From Tolumonas lignilytica (GTDB lineage: Bacteria; Pseudomonadota; Gammaproteobacteria; Enterobacterales; Aeromonadaceae), in NCBI RefSeq assembly GCF_000527035.1, contig NZ_AZUK01000001.1, positions 2,306,001-2,370,000 of the forward strand: DNA of 64,000 nucleotides, given 5' to 3'. This document shows, piece by piece, positions 20,472 through 29,277 of the stretch. Both the position numbers and the translations under genes were made by a program. Within the stretch, counting starts at the first letter, position 1. Each line of letters begins with the position of its first letter. The notes under the pieces are model-generated. The model saw only the letters and a program-made list of their open reading frames with translations, had not been told where the DNA came from and made no database searches.

Positions 20472-21323
20472 TTATTGCCGGATTAAACGCATATTTGCCG
20501 GCGCGGGTTCCCAATTACTGCGGAATGGGTTGATGTCCAGACCGCCGCGACGTGTGTAACGGGCATATACCGTAAGTTTTTCCGGCTGACAATGGTGTTG
20601 CAAATCAACGAAGATGCGTTCAACACACTGCTCATGAAACTCGTTATGCTGACGGAACGAAATCAGATAACGCAGCATTTTCTCGCGGTTGATTTGCGGG
20701 CCGCGATAGTGAATGACCACACTGCCCCAGTCGGGTTGCCCGGTCACCAGACAGTTGGATTTCAGCAGATGACTGTGCAGGGTTTCTTCAACCAGCGTGT
20801 TGCTATCACCGGCCTGTTCCAGCCAATCACTCGAAAAATGGTAATCATCGATCACGATATCCAGATCATCGATACATTCGCCAGGGAAGGTGTGGATATG
20901 GTGCGCCGCTTCTGACAAAGGATAGAGGGTGACTTTAACCGTTCCCTGCGCACATTGGCTCAGATCTTGTTCCAGCGTATGACGCACCGTGGTCAGATCG
21001 GCAAAGCGAGTCTGATTGAAGCTATTCAGATACAGTTTGAACGATTTGGATTCGATGAGATTGACGCTTCCGGCATCAATTCTGACTTCACCGATGGCGA
21101 CGACCGGTTTGCCTTTGTTGTTGAGCCAGGAGAGTTCATACAAGGTCCATAAATCTTCGCCGTGAAAAGGCAGGATATTGGCCAGATTTAATGCATCCCG
21201 GTTTAATTGTCGGGGAACAGGTTGTAACAGTTCCGGGCAATATTCTGCGACATAGTCTGTTTTTTGACCGAGTGTCAGGTTAGCCAGAAGCGGGTTATTT
21301 TCATAAGGGGATGCATGAGACAT
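20472..21323 (-). CDS. queF: NADPH-dependent 7-cyano-7-deazaguanine reductase QueF
   Basis: Reduces preQ0 to preQ1 in queuosine tRNA modification. The 283 residues match the long two-domain (YqcD-type) form. The catalytic Cys is at residue 191 ([14 protein letters not shown]) with the conserved Asp at 198. The NADPH-side motif [15 protein letters not shown] lies at 91-105. It is divergent from syd, as in E. coli. Confidence 0.96.
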   Translation of the reverse strand: MSHASPYENNPLLANLTLGQKTDYVAEYCPELLQPVPRQLNRDALNLANILPFHGEDLWTLYELSWLNNKGKPVVAIGEVRIDAGSVNLIESKSFKLYLNSFNQTRFADLTTVRHTLEQDLSQCAQGTVKVTLYPLSEAAHHIHTFPGECIDDLDIVIDDYHFSSDWLEQAGDSNTLVEETLHSHLLKSNCLVTGQPDWGSVVIHYRGPQINREKMLRYLISFRQHNEFHEQCVERIFVDLQHHCQPEKLTVYARYTRRGGLDINPFRSNWEPAPANMRLIRQ

Positions 21324-21374
21324 GGGCGGTTCGCTCAGTTAAAATCCAAGTATCTTTAATTGTCGGGAAAAACC

Positions 21375-21944
21375 GTGACTGATCAAGTTATTTGCGCACT
21401 ATCTGATGTATTTGCACGCTGGTTCGCCTACCAACAGCAACGCGGGATCCAAGTTTGCTGTGCCAGTGATGAAAAACGACCTTCCCCGTGTCGGTATGAT
21501 GCGGCAAATAAAGCGTTGTGGAAGCCATGGCAACGGCCGGAACCGGCTAATCTGCAGAACATCGCTACTGCATTGGACTGCCCATTTCATCCTACCATTC
21601 ATAGTTACTACGGATGGGGATTTGCAGGGACTATTACGGTGTCCTTTAAGGGATTGGCTGTGAGCTTAGTGCAACCCTGGAATGAAAAGGATTTTGAGCA
21701 GTTGCAGAAAAATCTGGTGGCGCATGTCTTGATGCTGCGTCGTTTAAAGCTACCCGTCACCTTGTTTCTGGCTACCGTGCCGAACGAATTGCAAGTGATC
21801 AGTCTGAATAATGAAACGGGCGAAGTGTTGCTGGAACAACTGGGCCAGTCCACCCGTTGGGTGCTGGCCAGATCATTACCGGAGTTTTTGCAAAAACTGT
21901 CGCCACTGGCGTTGAAACCGGAAGCGGGTGCGTTATCCGCCTAA
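21375..21944 (+). CDS. syd: Syd, SecY-interacting protein
   Basis: Peripheral inner membrane protein that binds SecY and disrupts faulty translocons in E. coli. I chose the GTG at 21375 because GGGA lies 6 bases upstream and the resulting N-terminus (MTDQVICALSDVF) aligns with E. coli Syd. A TTG at 21360 would add five residues. The 189 residues contain the Syd patterns HPTIHSYYGWGFAG, QPWNEKDFEQLQKNL and TLFLATVPNELQVISL. Its 3' end overlaps the converging next gene by 12 bases. Confidence 0.92.
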   Translation: MTDQVICALSDVFARWFAYQQQRGIQVCCASDEKRPSPCRYDAANKALWKPWQRPEPANLQNIATALDCPFHPTIHSYYGWGFAGTITVSFKGLAVSLVQPWNEKDFEQLQKNLVAHVLMLRRLKLPVTLFLATVPNELQVISLNNETGEVLLEQLGQSTRWVLARSLPEFLQKLSPLALKPEAGALSA

Positions 21945-22250
21945 CTGTTCCAGCAGGCTGACACGTTTGGCTAACATGATCACTTGTTGCTGTAGTTGTT
22001 CGACCTGTTGCTGCAGACGCTCCAATGAGGGTTCGGTGTTCTCTGCGGCTGTGTTTTCAGCGGAAGCGTTTTCTGTCTGCCCTGGCATCCCTAATGATTG
22101 ATAGGCTTGCGGATCTTGTTTCCAGCGTTGAATGGCGCTGATCAGTGTCGCCATTGGAACAGGCTGACGCAGACGTGCTTTCACTAACGCGGTGGTGGGT
22201 GTTTGACCATTGGCGGCCAGTTGGTTGGCGATACGAAATATTTCGTCCAT
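21933..22250 (-). CDS. Small protein with KfrA-like N-terminus and leucine-zipper tail
   Basis: A 105-residue protein of unknown role. Residues 1-45 (IANQLAANGQTPTTALVKA, ending at a Trp-Lys pair) resemble the helical DNA-binding N-terminus of KfrA-type proteins. A linker rich in Glu/Asn/Ala follows (about 55-75), then a heptad-repeat coiled coil (LQQQVEQLQQQVIMLAKRV) that should dimerise it. A small DNA-binding protein is likely but unproven. It overlaps syd tail to tail and follows the DUF3301 gene by 30 bases on the same strand. Confidence 0.65.
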   Translation of the reverse strand: MDEIFRIANQLAANGQTPTTALVKARLRQPVPMATLISAIQRWKQDPQAYQSLGMPGQTENASAENTAAENTEPSLERLQQQVEQLQQQVIMLAKRVSLLEQLGG

Positions 22251-22280
22251 CAGAATGAAGCTCCCAAAATAAATCTGTTT

Positions 22281-22709
22281 TCAGTGTCGTTGCCGGGGGA
22301 AGGGAATGACATTGTTCGTACCTGTCGTCGCAGGTGGTGGCGTATCGTGATGTTCATGCGGGGTTGGCATATTGATGACGATGCCCTGTGTACCATTATG
22401 CTCTGGTGTTTCTGTAGCAATCGGGTTCACACGAAAAATGGGTTGCTGTAGCCCGGTCAGATAGAGTTCCCCTTCCGCTTTGTTCACGCCATCGGCACTG
22501 TATTCAAATACGAAGGCATTGGCTTTTTGTATGAGGCGAGACAGGAGCAATGGAATGCCAAAGGATAAACGCGCAATACTCAGTAATTGCAGGTCGGCAT
22601 TCAGGCAATAGCGGCGGATCAAGTGTTCTGCTAATTCAGATTGCTGACGACGTTGCCAGGCTTCTGCACCGATCAGGCAGATTAAAAATAACAGCAACAG
22701 GTCAGTCAT
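22281..22709 (-). CDS. DUF3301 family membrane-anchored protein
   Basis: 142 residues. One N-terminal hydrophobic helix (LLLLFLICLIGAEAW) anchors it. A conserved DUF3301-like core follows (RRYCLNADLQLLSIARLSF, then FEYSADGVNKAEGELYLTG), and then a disordered His/Pro/Thr tail ending in IPFPRQRH. The family is known beside syd and truC in other gammaproteobacteria. No function is established. Confidence 0.75.
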   Translation of the reverse strand: MTDLLLLFLICLIGAEAWQRRQQSELAEHLIRRYCLNADLQLLSIARLSFGIPLLLSRLIQKANAFVFEYSADGVNKAEGELYLTGLQQPIFRVNPIATETPEHNGTQGIVINMPTPHEHHDTPPPATTGTNNVIPFPRQRH

Positions 22710-22786
22710 AGTTTCTTTAACTCAGTAAAAAACTGCGGTAGTGATATATTAGCCGGAATTTAAGCGTAACAGGAAATCGGTGTGTT

Positions 22787-23122
22787 ATGTCACGACAAGT
22801 GATGTTTTTGTTGAAAGAGCTGGAGCTGACTTTGCAGCGTTTAGAGTTATGGCAGGATGAAATGCCATCGGAAGACGCATTGGCCAGCACCCAGCCGTTT
22901 GCAGTTGATACACTGGAATTTCATCAATGGTTACAGTTCATTCTGCTGGTTCGTTTTCGCAATATGCTGGCCACCGGGCAAGCCTTACCAACTGCGGTGG
23001 CTATCTACCCGATGGCGACCGAAGTTTATAAGAATAAACTCAAAGAACATGCCTTGTTGTTGGATGTTTTGGCTCGGTTGGATGAAACACTCAGCGGGAA
23101 ACCGGTCGAACGTCTGCAATGA
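22787..23122 (+). CDS. yqcC: YqcC family protein
   Basis: 111-residue small cytosolic protein of the YqcC (DUF446) family, function unknown. The match is to the STQPF-MDT-E-WLQW pattern (here STQPFAVDTLEFHQWLQF) and the PLPGA/ALPTA region. Its stop overlaps the truC start by 4 bases (ATGA), so the two are translationally coupled. The pair is conserved in E. coli, hinting at a link with tRNA pseudouridylation. Confidence 0.88.
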   Translation: MSRQVMFLLKELELTLQRLELWQDEMPSEDALASTQPFAVDTLEFHQWLQFILLVRFRNMLATGQALPTAVAIYPMATEVYKNKLKEHALLLDVLARLDETLSGKPVERLQ

Positions 23123-23847
23123 AATTAGAGATTCTGTATCAAGATCAACATCTGGTCGCGATCAATAAACCGGCCGGGTTGCTGGTGCATCGCAGCTGGC
23201 TGGATAAAGGCGAAACGCAGTTTGCCATGCAGATGACCCGTGATCAGATCGGTCAACATGTCTATACGGTGCATCGTCTGGATCGACCGACCTCAGGGAT
23301 TCTGCTGTTTGCTCTGGATCCGGAAACGGCCCGCTTGCTGACCGATGCCTTTGCCGGACACCGGATGCAGAAAGCTTATCTGGCATTGGTCAGAGGCTGG
23401 GCTCCGCTGCAAACATTTCTCGATTACCCATTAAAGGAAGAATTGGATCGGATAGCGGATAAATTTGCAGATCAGGACAAACCGGCACAACCTGCGAAAA
23501 CTCATCTGCGTTGTCTGGCGCGGGTAGAACTACCGTTTGCGGTCTCGGCACGGCATCCTAGCAGTCGCTACAGTCTGGTGAAATTGTTGCCCCTGACCGG
23601 ACGCAAACACCAGCTCAGGCGTCATCTGGCGCATCTGCGTTATCCTATCGTGGGGGATACCTCGCACGGGGATGGCAAGCATAATCGTTTTTTCCGCGAA
23701 CAATTCGGCTGTGATCGGCTGATGCTGCACCATCATCAACTGCATTTCCGACATCCGCATTCGGGTGAGCTGATTGCCATTCAGGCTCCGTTGGACGAGC
23801 GCTGGCAGCAACGGCTGACGGAGTTTGGCTGGAGTCTGTCGCTTTAA
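23119..23847 (+). CDS. truC: tRNA pseudouridine(65) synthase TruC
   Basis: Isomerises U65 to pseudouridine in certain tRNAs. The 242 residues belong to the RsuA/RluA family: the catalytic Asp is residue 55 in VHRLDRPTSG, with the later RKHQLRRHLAHL motif in place. There is no S4 domain, as usual for TruC. It is coupled to yqcC. Confidence 0.94.
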   Translation: MKLEILYQDQHLVAINKPAGLLVHRSWLDKGETQFAMQMTRDQIGQHVYTVHRLDRPTSGILLFALDPETARLLTDAFAGHRMQKAYLALVRGWAPLQTFLDYPLKEELDRIADKFADQDKPAQPAKTHLRCLARVELPFAVSARHPSSRYSLVKLLPLTGRKHQLRRHLAHLRYPIVGDTSHGDGKHNRFFREQFGCDRLMLHHHQLHFRHPHSGELIAIQAPLDERWQQRLTEFGWSLSL

Positions 23848-23881
23848 TTGCTTGGTTAAGCCTAAAGATAGCATTTCAACA

Positions 23882-23909
23882 GACACCTCGGTTGATATAC
23901 CAAGGTGTC
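23882..23909. terminator. Hairpin between truC and the converging small gene
   Basis: A 10-bp stem GACACCTCGG/CCAAGGTGTC with one mismatch and an 8-base loop, in the short gap between converging genes. There is no clear T-run, so it is a weak or factor-assisted terminator at best. Confidence 0.45.
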
Positions 23910-23925
23910 GTCAGCAATAACGTCA

Positions 23926-24261
23926 CTATTTGGCCGCGAGAAAACCAATATCCTTTTCACGGTAGGGTTCTTCATCGTGATTGAATTCGCGACCAGGGAA
24001 AGCTGCCAGCGATTCGACCTGGTGCCAGGGAATAAAGATGGCGGCATGATAGACATCGGGTGGGGTGGAGAAGAAATCCTGTGTTTGCCACTGTTTGTTT
24101 TCAACCCAGATCCCAGCAGTTTCTACTCCAGCCAGCCGGACATAATATTGCGAGCAATCGGGATCATTCGGTTGAATCAATGATTCGGCGCTTTCTACAT
24201 AACCGGGCATGAATTTAACTAAAACAATTTTTCCGACGTATTCAATCATGAGATGACTCAT
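23926..24261 (-). CDS. Hypothetical protein downstream of the nir cluster
   Basis: A 111-residue protein that I do not recognise. The ATG at 24261 has an excellent ribosome site (AAGGAG, 7 bases away), which excludes the 14-codon longer frame. The protein is acidic and rich in aromatic residues with no signal or membrane segment. The segments GKIVLVKFMPGYVE, GIWVENKQW and AAIFIPWHQVESL suggest a small beta-barrel. It is on the same strand as nirC, 210 bases downstream with a hairpin between, so it is probably a separate unit. Confidence 0.6.
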   Translation of the reverse strand: MSHLMIEYVGKIVLVKFMPGYVESAESLIQPNDPDCSQYYVRLAGVETAGIWVENKQWQTQDFFSTPPDVYHAAIFIPWHQVESLAAFPGREFNHDEEPYREKDIGFLAAK

Positions 24262-24430
24262 AATCAACTCCTTGTTCTGTGAAGAATTTATTGTTCGCAA
24301 CACGCTGCTTCTTCTTCATCACAGACGACCGATGAGCCGGCAAGAACAGACAGTGGATCCTTCTTAAAGCATAGATTCAGTTAAGGCAGGCAGGTAAAAC
24401 ATTTTTCTGAAACAGAAAGAAGGGTCACAT

Positions 24431-24462
24431 TGTTGCTGCCATCCGCAGGCATGGCAGCAACA
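24431..24462 (-). terminator. 12-bp perfect inverted repeat downstream of nirC
   Basis: TGTTGCTGCCAT and ATGGCAGCAACA form a perfect stem with an 8-base loop, starting 10 bases past the nirC stop. On the minus strand it is not followed by a T-run, so it could stabilise mRNA ends rather than terminate. The rest of 24262-24430 shows nothing I can name. Confidence 0.5.
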
Positions 24463-24471
24463 GGGAATGGA

Positions 24472-25278
24472 TTAAACGCGTTGTGTACCGCGAACGGAAG
24501 CCGTGCTCGTTACCCGTTGCGCGTGTGGTGTGGCATACCAGTAGCCTAAGCCCATGAACAAGACGCCAGAGACTGTATTGCCCAGTGTCACCCACAACAG
24601 ATTGTGGCCGATGCCAGCAAGAGTGTAATCCGGGGTATGTGCACCAAACCAGGAAAGAGCAAACAGTGTCATATTGGCAATCGAGTGCTCGTAGCCGGAA
24701 GCGATAAAGGCCAGCAGACACCACCAGATCGCGATGAATTTCGCTGAACCTTCCACCCGCTGGCACATCCAGATAGCCAGACAAACCAGCCAGTTACACA
24801 GCATCCCTTTGGCAAACAGCACCAGTGCTGGCGCGGTGGTTTTCGCCAGTGCGACTTTATGCAGCAGACTACCGTCAACTGGCAAGATCTGTCCGCCACC
24901 GCCCAGATAGAACAGATAGGCTACGCCAATCGATCCGAGCAGATTGCCGGTCCAGGATTGCGCCAGAATACCGGTGGCTTGCAACGTATTCAGTTTGCCG
25001 GTTTTGACTCCAAAGGTTAGGAACATGGTATGGCCGGTGTAAAGTTCGGCGCCTGCAATGATCACCAGGGTCAGTGCAATCCCGAAGGTAGCGCCCATTA
25101 CCAATGGCCGGATGGTCGGCTCGACCAGATTTCCCAGCGTGAAAATCAAGATGATCCCGAGGCCGACATACGCGCCAGCCATCAAGCTGCCGATCCAGAA
25201 ACTCATCGGGTTGTTTCCCGCTGTATTCTTGATCCTTGCTGCCACGGCAGCGCATTTTTCGATGGTTTCCTGATACAT
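24472..25278 (-). CDS. nirC: Nitrite transporter NirC (formate/nitrite channel family)
   Basis: Inner membrane pentameric channel of the FNT family that passes nitrite in or out. The 268 residues have six hydrophobic segments and the FNT motifs: an AGAYVGLG stretch in helix 1, the broken-helix GAELYTGHTMF segment, KGMLCNWLVCLAIWM, and the central GYEHSIANM with its conserved His. It starts 2 bases after nirD. The neighbours nirB/nirD support nitrite rather than formate as substrate. Confidence 0.93.
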   Translation of the reverse strand: MYQETIEKCAAVAARIKNTAGNNPMSFWIGSLMAGAYVGLGIILIFTLGNLVEPTIRPLVMGATFGIALTLVIIAGAELYTGHTMFLTFGVKTGKLNTLQATGILAQSWTGNLLGSIGVAYLFYLGGGGQILPVDGSLLHKVALAKTTAPALVLFAKGMLCNWLVCLAIWMCQRVEGSAKFIAIWWCLLAFIASGYEHSIANMTLFALSWFGAHTPDYTLAGIGHNLLWVTLGNTVSGVLFMGLGYWYATPHAQRVTSTASVRGTQRV

Positions 25279-25280
25279 GA

Positions 25281-25610
25281 TTATCTCTCCTCCTTGAGTT
25301 CAATACGGCCGTTGGTGACTCGTGCGGCATAGGCTGCGACAGAAAACTCTGTGTTTTCCAGACAGGTGCCATCTTTCAGGTTGAAGTGCTGTTTTTTCAA
25401 CGGGCTGGCGACATACCATTCATTGTGCAAGTCGGCCAGAATACCGCGTGACAGGACGCTCGCCTGATAGAACGGGTCGATGTTATCAATGGCATACACC
25501 TGATCATTGTCCAGTGGGCGGAAAATAGCGACTTGCTGGCTGCCCAGCAACGCGCAGACGCCGGTGCCGGGAATGATGTCGCTCAGTGCACAGATATCGG
25601 TCCAGCTCAT
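25281..25610 (-). CDS. nirD: Nitrite reductase small subunit NirD
   Basis: Small subunit of the cytosolic NADH-dependent nitrite reductase. Its 109 residues form a Rieske-like beta fold (CALLGSQQVAIFR, YAIDNIDPFYQASVLSRG, SPLKKQHFNLKDG) but lack the Cys-His pairs of real Rieske clusters, as is normal for NirD. Its start overlaps the nirB end by 4 bases (ATGA). Confidence 0.95.
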   Translation of the reverse strand: MSWTDICALSDIIPGTGVCALLGSQQVAIFRPLDNDQVYAIDNIDPFYQASVLSRGILADLHNEWYVASPLKKQHFNLKDGTCLENTEFSVAAYAARVTNGRIELKEER

Positions 25611-28156
25611 ACCGGTTCCTCCAGAGAAATGTTGTAAGTCGGAATACGTTCTTCCGGTCTCGCCGGACGGTGCTGGTGGCGTTCAGATACAAATTGCACC
25701 AGTGGATCGGGCTGTGCGCTGTTGATGAAATGACGGAAGCGCAGCTGTTGTTGTTCGCTATCCAGCGTGTTTTTCCACTCGCAGCTATAAGTTTCACGGA
25801 TCGCCGCCATATCCTGTTCCAGCTCGGCACAAATATTGAGCTTGTCGTCAATGATGACGGATTTCAGATAGTCCAGACCGCCTTCAAGGTTGTCCAGCCA
25901 ACTGGCGGTACGCTGCAGCTTGTCAGCCGTACGCACATAGAACATCAGGAAGCGGTCGATGTAGCGGATCAGCGTTTTTTTATCCAGATCGGCGGCCAGC
26001 AAGTCGGCATGGCGTGGTTTCATCCCACCGTTACCGCAAACATACAGGTTCCAGCCCTTGTCGGTAGCAATCACTCCCACGTCTTTACCCTGTGCCTCGG
26101 CACATTCACGGGTACAGCCGGAAACACCAAATTTCATTTTGTGTGGCGAACGGATGCCTTTGTAGCGGTGTTCCAGTTCTACACCTAAACCTACACTGTC
26201 CTGCACACCGTAACGGCACCAGGTGCTGCCGACGCAGGTTTTCACCATCCGTAGTGACTTGGCATAGGCATGACCGGTTTCAAAGCCGGCATCGATCAGG
26301 CGTTCCCAGATGGTCGGCAGATCTTCTTTGCGGGCACCGAACAGACCGATACGTTGTGCACCGGTGATTTTGGTGTAGAGGTCATAATCACGGGCCACTT
26401 CGGCGACAGCCATCAGACCCTGCGGGGTGACTTCTCCGCCCGGCATCCGCGGGATCACGGAGTAAGTCCCGTCTTTTTGCATGTTACCCAGGAAGGTGTC
26501 GTTGGTGTCCTGCAGCGGGGTATGCGCCGCTTTCAGCACATATTCGCCCCAACAGGTAGCCAGAATAGAACCGATAGCCGGTTTACAGACATCGCAACCA
26601 TGCCCATGACCGTGTTTACTGATCACGTCATCAAAGGTTTTCAACTGGCCAATTTTGATCAGATGGAACAGTTCCTGACGGGAGAAGGCGAAATGTTCAC
26701 ACAGGTGATTTTTCACCTCAATGCCCTGACGGGACAACTCAGCATTCAGTACCTGAGTGATTAACGGTACGCAGCCACCGCAACCGGTACCAGCTTTGGT
26801 TTCGGCTTTGATCGCCGCGACGGTGTGACAACCGGCTGCCACCGCTTCTGCTATGCGGCCTTTGGTGACGTCAAAACAGGAGCAGATCTGGGCACTGTCT
26901 GGCAGGGCATCGACACCCAGTGTCGGTTTCGCACCGGCATGCGCAGGCAGAATCAACGTATCAGGATGTGCTGGCAGCGGCATATCGTTCAGTTTCATCT
27001 GCAGCAGATTGCCGTAATCGGTGGTATCACCGACCAGCACCGCACCCAGCAGTTTGGCGCCATCGCTGCTTACCACAATTTTCTTATAAACCCCGGCGGC
27101 ATCATCCTGATAGACATAGCTCAGGCTGTCCGGCGTGCGACCGTGCGCATCACCAATACTACCCACTTCGACGCCCAGTAGTTTCAGTTTGGCACTCATG
27201 TCGGCACCGGTGAACGCATTGGCATTGCCGAGCAGATGATCAACCGCGACCTGTGCCATTTTGTAGCCGGGCGCGACCAGACCGAAGAAGCGGCCATGCC
27301 ATGCAGCACATTCGCCAATGGCATAAATGTGTTCGTCGGCGGTGACGCAGTGATCATTAATTTCGACACCGCCACGTTCTGCAATCGGCAGATCACAGTA
27401 ACGGGCGAGGGTATCCTGCGGACGGATACCGGTTGAGAACACCACCAGATCCACATCCAGCACACTACCATCGGCAAAACGCATCTGGTGATGACCTTCT
27501 TTGCCCTGATAATGCGCGATTTCACGGGTATTTTTGCTGGTATGTACGGTAACGCCCATGCCTTCGATCTTACGGCGCAGCATTTCGCCGCCCTGACGAT
27601 CCAGTTGTTCCGCCATCAGCACCGGGGCGAACTCGATAACATGCGTTTCCAGACCCAGCGCTTTCAGGGCGCCGGCAGCTTCCAGACCCAGCAGACCACC
27701 ACCAACAACAACACCGTTTTTAGCCTGTTTGGCGGCTTCACGGATCGCTTTCAGATCTTCGATGGTGCGGTAAACAAAGCATTCATGGTGGGCGCTGCCA
27801 GCGATATTCGGTACCCAAGGGTAAGAGCCGGTAGCCAGCACCAAGGTGTCATAAGGCAATGTCTGACCTTTGTTGGTTTCGATAACCTGTTTGCTGCGAT
27901 CAATCAGTTTGACGGCTTCATTCAGGAATAGCTTGATACCGTGTTTTTCATAAAAACCCGGTTTAACCAGACTCAATTCGGCGGCGGTGTGATGCGAGAA
28001 ATAAGAAGAAAGATGCACGCGGTCATAGGCTTCGCGTGGTTCTGCACCAAAAACGGTGACTTCGTACTGACTGAGGTCGGCTTTATCCACCAGTTCTTCC
28101 AGATAGCGGTGACCAACCATGCCGTTACCAACAACGATAATCCGATGTTTCTGCAT
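25607..28156 (-). CDS. nirB: Nitrite reductase (NADH) large subunit NirB
   Basis: Reduces nitrite to ammonium in the cytosol with six electrons from NADH. The 849 residues carry, in order: an FAD/NAD pyridine-nucleotide oxidoreductase domain (GNGMVGHRYLEEL at the start, GGGLLGLEAAGAL near 155), a BFD-like 2Fe-2S domain (CSCFDVTKG, then GTGCGGCVP), and a sulfite/nitrite reductase domain with the 4Fe-4S/siroheme cysteines (CVGSTWC, then GCTRECAEA). It lies 3 bases after hcr, so it depends on the upstream hcp-hcr promoter. cysG for siroheme is absent here, unlike the E. coli nirBDC-cysG operon. Confidence 0.97.
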   Translation of the reverse strand: MQKHRIIVVGNGMVGHRYLEELVDKADLSQYEVTVFGAEPREAYDRVHLSSYFSHHTAAELSLVKPGFYEKHGIKLFLNEAVKLIDRSKQVIETNKGQTLPYDTLVLATGSYPWVPNIAGSAHHECFVYRTIEDLKAIREAAKQAKNGVVVGGGLLGLEAAGALKALGLETHVIEFAPVLMAEQLDRQGGEMLRRKIEGMGVTVHTSKNTREIAHYQGKEGHHQMRFADGSVLDVDLVVFSTGIRPQDTLARYCDLPIAERGGVEINDHCVTADEHIYAIGECAAWHGRFFGLVAPGYKMAQVAVDHLLGNANAFTGADMSAKLKLLGVEVGSIGDAHGRTPDSLSYVYQDDAAGVYKKIVVSSDGAKLLGAVLVGDTTDYGNLLQMKLNDMPLPAHPDTLILPAHAGAKPTLGVDALPDSAQICSCFDVTKGRIAEAVAAGCHTVAAIKAETKAGTGCGGCVPLITQVLNAELSRQGIEVKNHLCEHFAFSRQELFHLIKIGQLKTFDDVISKHGHGHGCDVCKPAIGSILATCWGEYVLKAAHTPLQDTNDTFLGNMQKDGTYSVIPRMPGGEVTPQGLMAVAEVARDYDLYTKITGAQRIGLFGARKEDLPTIWERLIDAGFETGHAYAKSLRMVKTCVGSTWCRYGVQDSVGLGVELEHRYKGIRSPHKMKFGVSGCTRECAEAQGKDVGVIATDKGWNLYVCGNGGMKPRHADLLAADLDKKTLIRYIDRFLMFYVRTADKLQRTASWLDNLEGGLDYLKSVIIDDKLNICAELEQDMAAIRETYSCEWKNTLDSEQQQLRFRHFINSAQPDPLVQFVSERHQHRPARPEERIPTYNISLEEPV

Positions 28157-28159
28157 AAA

Positions 28160-29209
28160 TTAAAGCTCCAGTTCCAAATCTGAGTTGGCGCGGCTGCTGC
28201 ACGCCAGAATATAACCTTGCAGCTTATCTTCTTCGGTGAGTGGGCCTGGCTGGGTACTGATATCTTCCACGCTGCCACTGATCACTTTGCACTTGCAGGA
28301 ACCGCAGATCCCGGAACGGCAGGCACCGATAATGGGTAATTGCAGTGACTCCAATGCTTCCAGCACGGTTTGTTGATTGCTGATGTCGCTGCTGGCACCA
28401 AAGCCCGGAACATCCAGGCGGAATTGCTGGTTGCTATCTGATGTCTCTGCAGTCAGCGGTGTGGCAGGTGCGAACGATTCCTTATGGCTGTTTGCCATCG
28501 GGAAGCCACGGTTTTGCAGCATTTGTTCTACAGCATCCATATACACTGACGGGCCACACATAAAGTTATGGCAATCAGTCAAGTCTGGAACCAAGGCTTG
28601 GAACAGTGCCGGATTCAAAAAGCCCTGATAGCAAGGGAAGGCATTCGTGACGGTATCGAGGATCAGGAACAATTTGAACTGTGGATGTGTCGCAGCCATG
28701 GTCATCAGTTCATCACGGAAGATGATGTCATCGGCATGACGCGCACTGTAGAGAAAGAAAATTTCGGTCGGATGTTTGTTATCCAGCAGCCAGCGTGCCA
28801 TCGACATCATCGGCGTAATGCCACTACCGGCACTGCACAACAGAATTTTGGCTGAACTATAATCGGCTGGCAGGAAGAATGCGCCAGTTGGATGCTGGGC
28901 CGTTAATGTGTCACCGGCATGGAAATGATCCAGCAGCCAGTTGGAAACCAGACCATTAGCAACCCGTTTAACCGTCACCGCTAAATCGGCTGAACGGCTG
29001 GGCGAGGAACAGAGTGAATAGGCACGGCTGTGCGGTTGCCCGTCAATATCCACTGTCAGTAGCAGAAATTGTCCCGGCTGATAAGAAACGGCCAGCGGTT
29101 GCAATGGACGAAAAACAAAGGTGGCGGCATCTGCTGTTTCCTGGCGACGCTCAATGCAACATAGCGGCTGGGCGCCTTGCCATACGGCAGGTTGAGAAGA
29201 AAAAGTCAT
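28160..29209 (-). CDS. hcr: NADH oxidoreductase Hcr, electron donor to Hcp
   Basis: Passes electrons from NADH to hybrid-cluster protein. I chose ATG 29209 because AGGAA lies 8 bases upstream; the open frame begins 19 codons earlier. Of about 349 residues, the first two thirds are a ferredoxin-NADP reductase fold (RAYSLCSSP for FAD, LLCSAGSGITPMMS for NADH, MCGPSVYMD). The last 90 are a plant-type 2Fe-2S ferredoxin domain (CRSGICGSCKCKV and a final Cys in ILACSS). It lies between hcp and nirB. Confidence 0.94.
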   Translation of the reverse strand: MTFSSQPAVWQGAQPLCCIERRQETADAATFVFRPLQPLAVSYQPGQFLLLTVDIDGQPHSRAYSLCSSPSRSADLAVTVKRVANGLVSNWLLDHFHAGDTLTAQHPTGAFFLPADYSSAKILLCSAGSGITPMMSMARWLLDNKHPTEIFFLYSARHADDIIFRDELMTMAATHPQFKLFLILDTVTNAFPCYQGFLNPALFQALVPDLTDCHNFMCGPSVYMDAVEQMLQNRGFPMANSHKESFAPATPLTAETSDSNQQFRLDVPGFGASSDISNQQTVLEALESLQLPIIGACRSGICGSCKCKVISGSVEDISTQPGPLTEEDKLQGYILACSSRANSDLELEL

Positions 29210-29244
29210 ACTGAATTCCTGTCGTGATATCAATCGGCCGGGCA

Positions 29245-29261
29245 GGGCTGCGGCGCAGCCC
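29245..29261 (-). repeat. GC-rich hairpin between hcp and hcr
   Basis: GGGCTGC and GCAGCCC with a 3-base loop, a very stable short stem in the 68-base hcp-hcr gap. No T-run follows. It could protect the hcp mRNA end or reduce read-through into hcr-nirBDC. Confidence 0.5.
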
Positions 29262-29277
29262 CGCACACGGTTTATTC

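Noticed and set aside
25586-26188. 200-codon plus-strand open frame across nirD/nirB
   Set aside because: Antisense to well-conserved nirB motifs; no family match.
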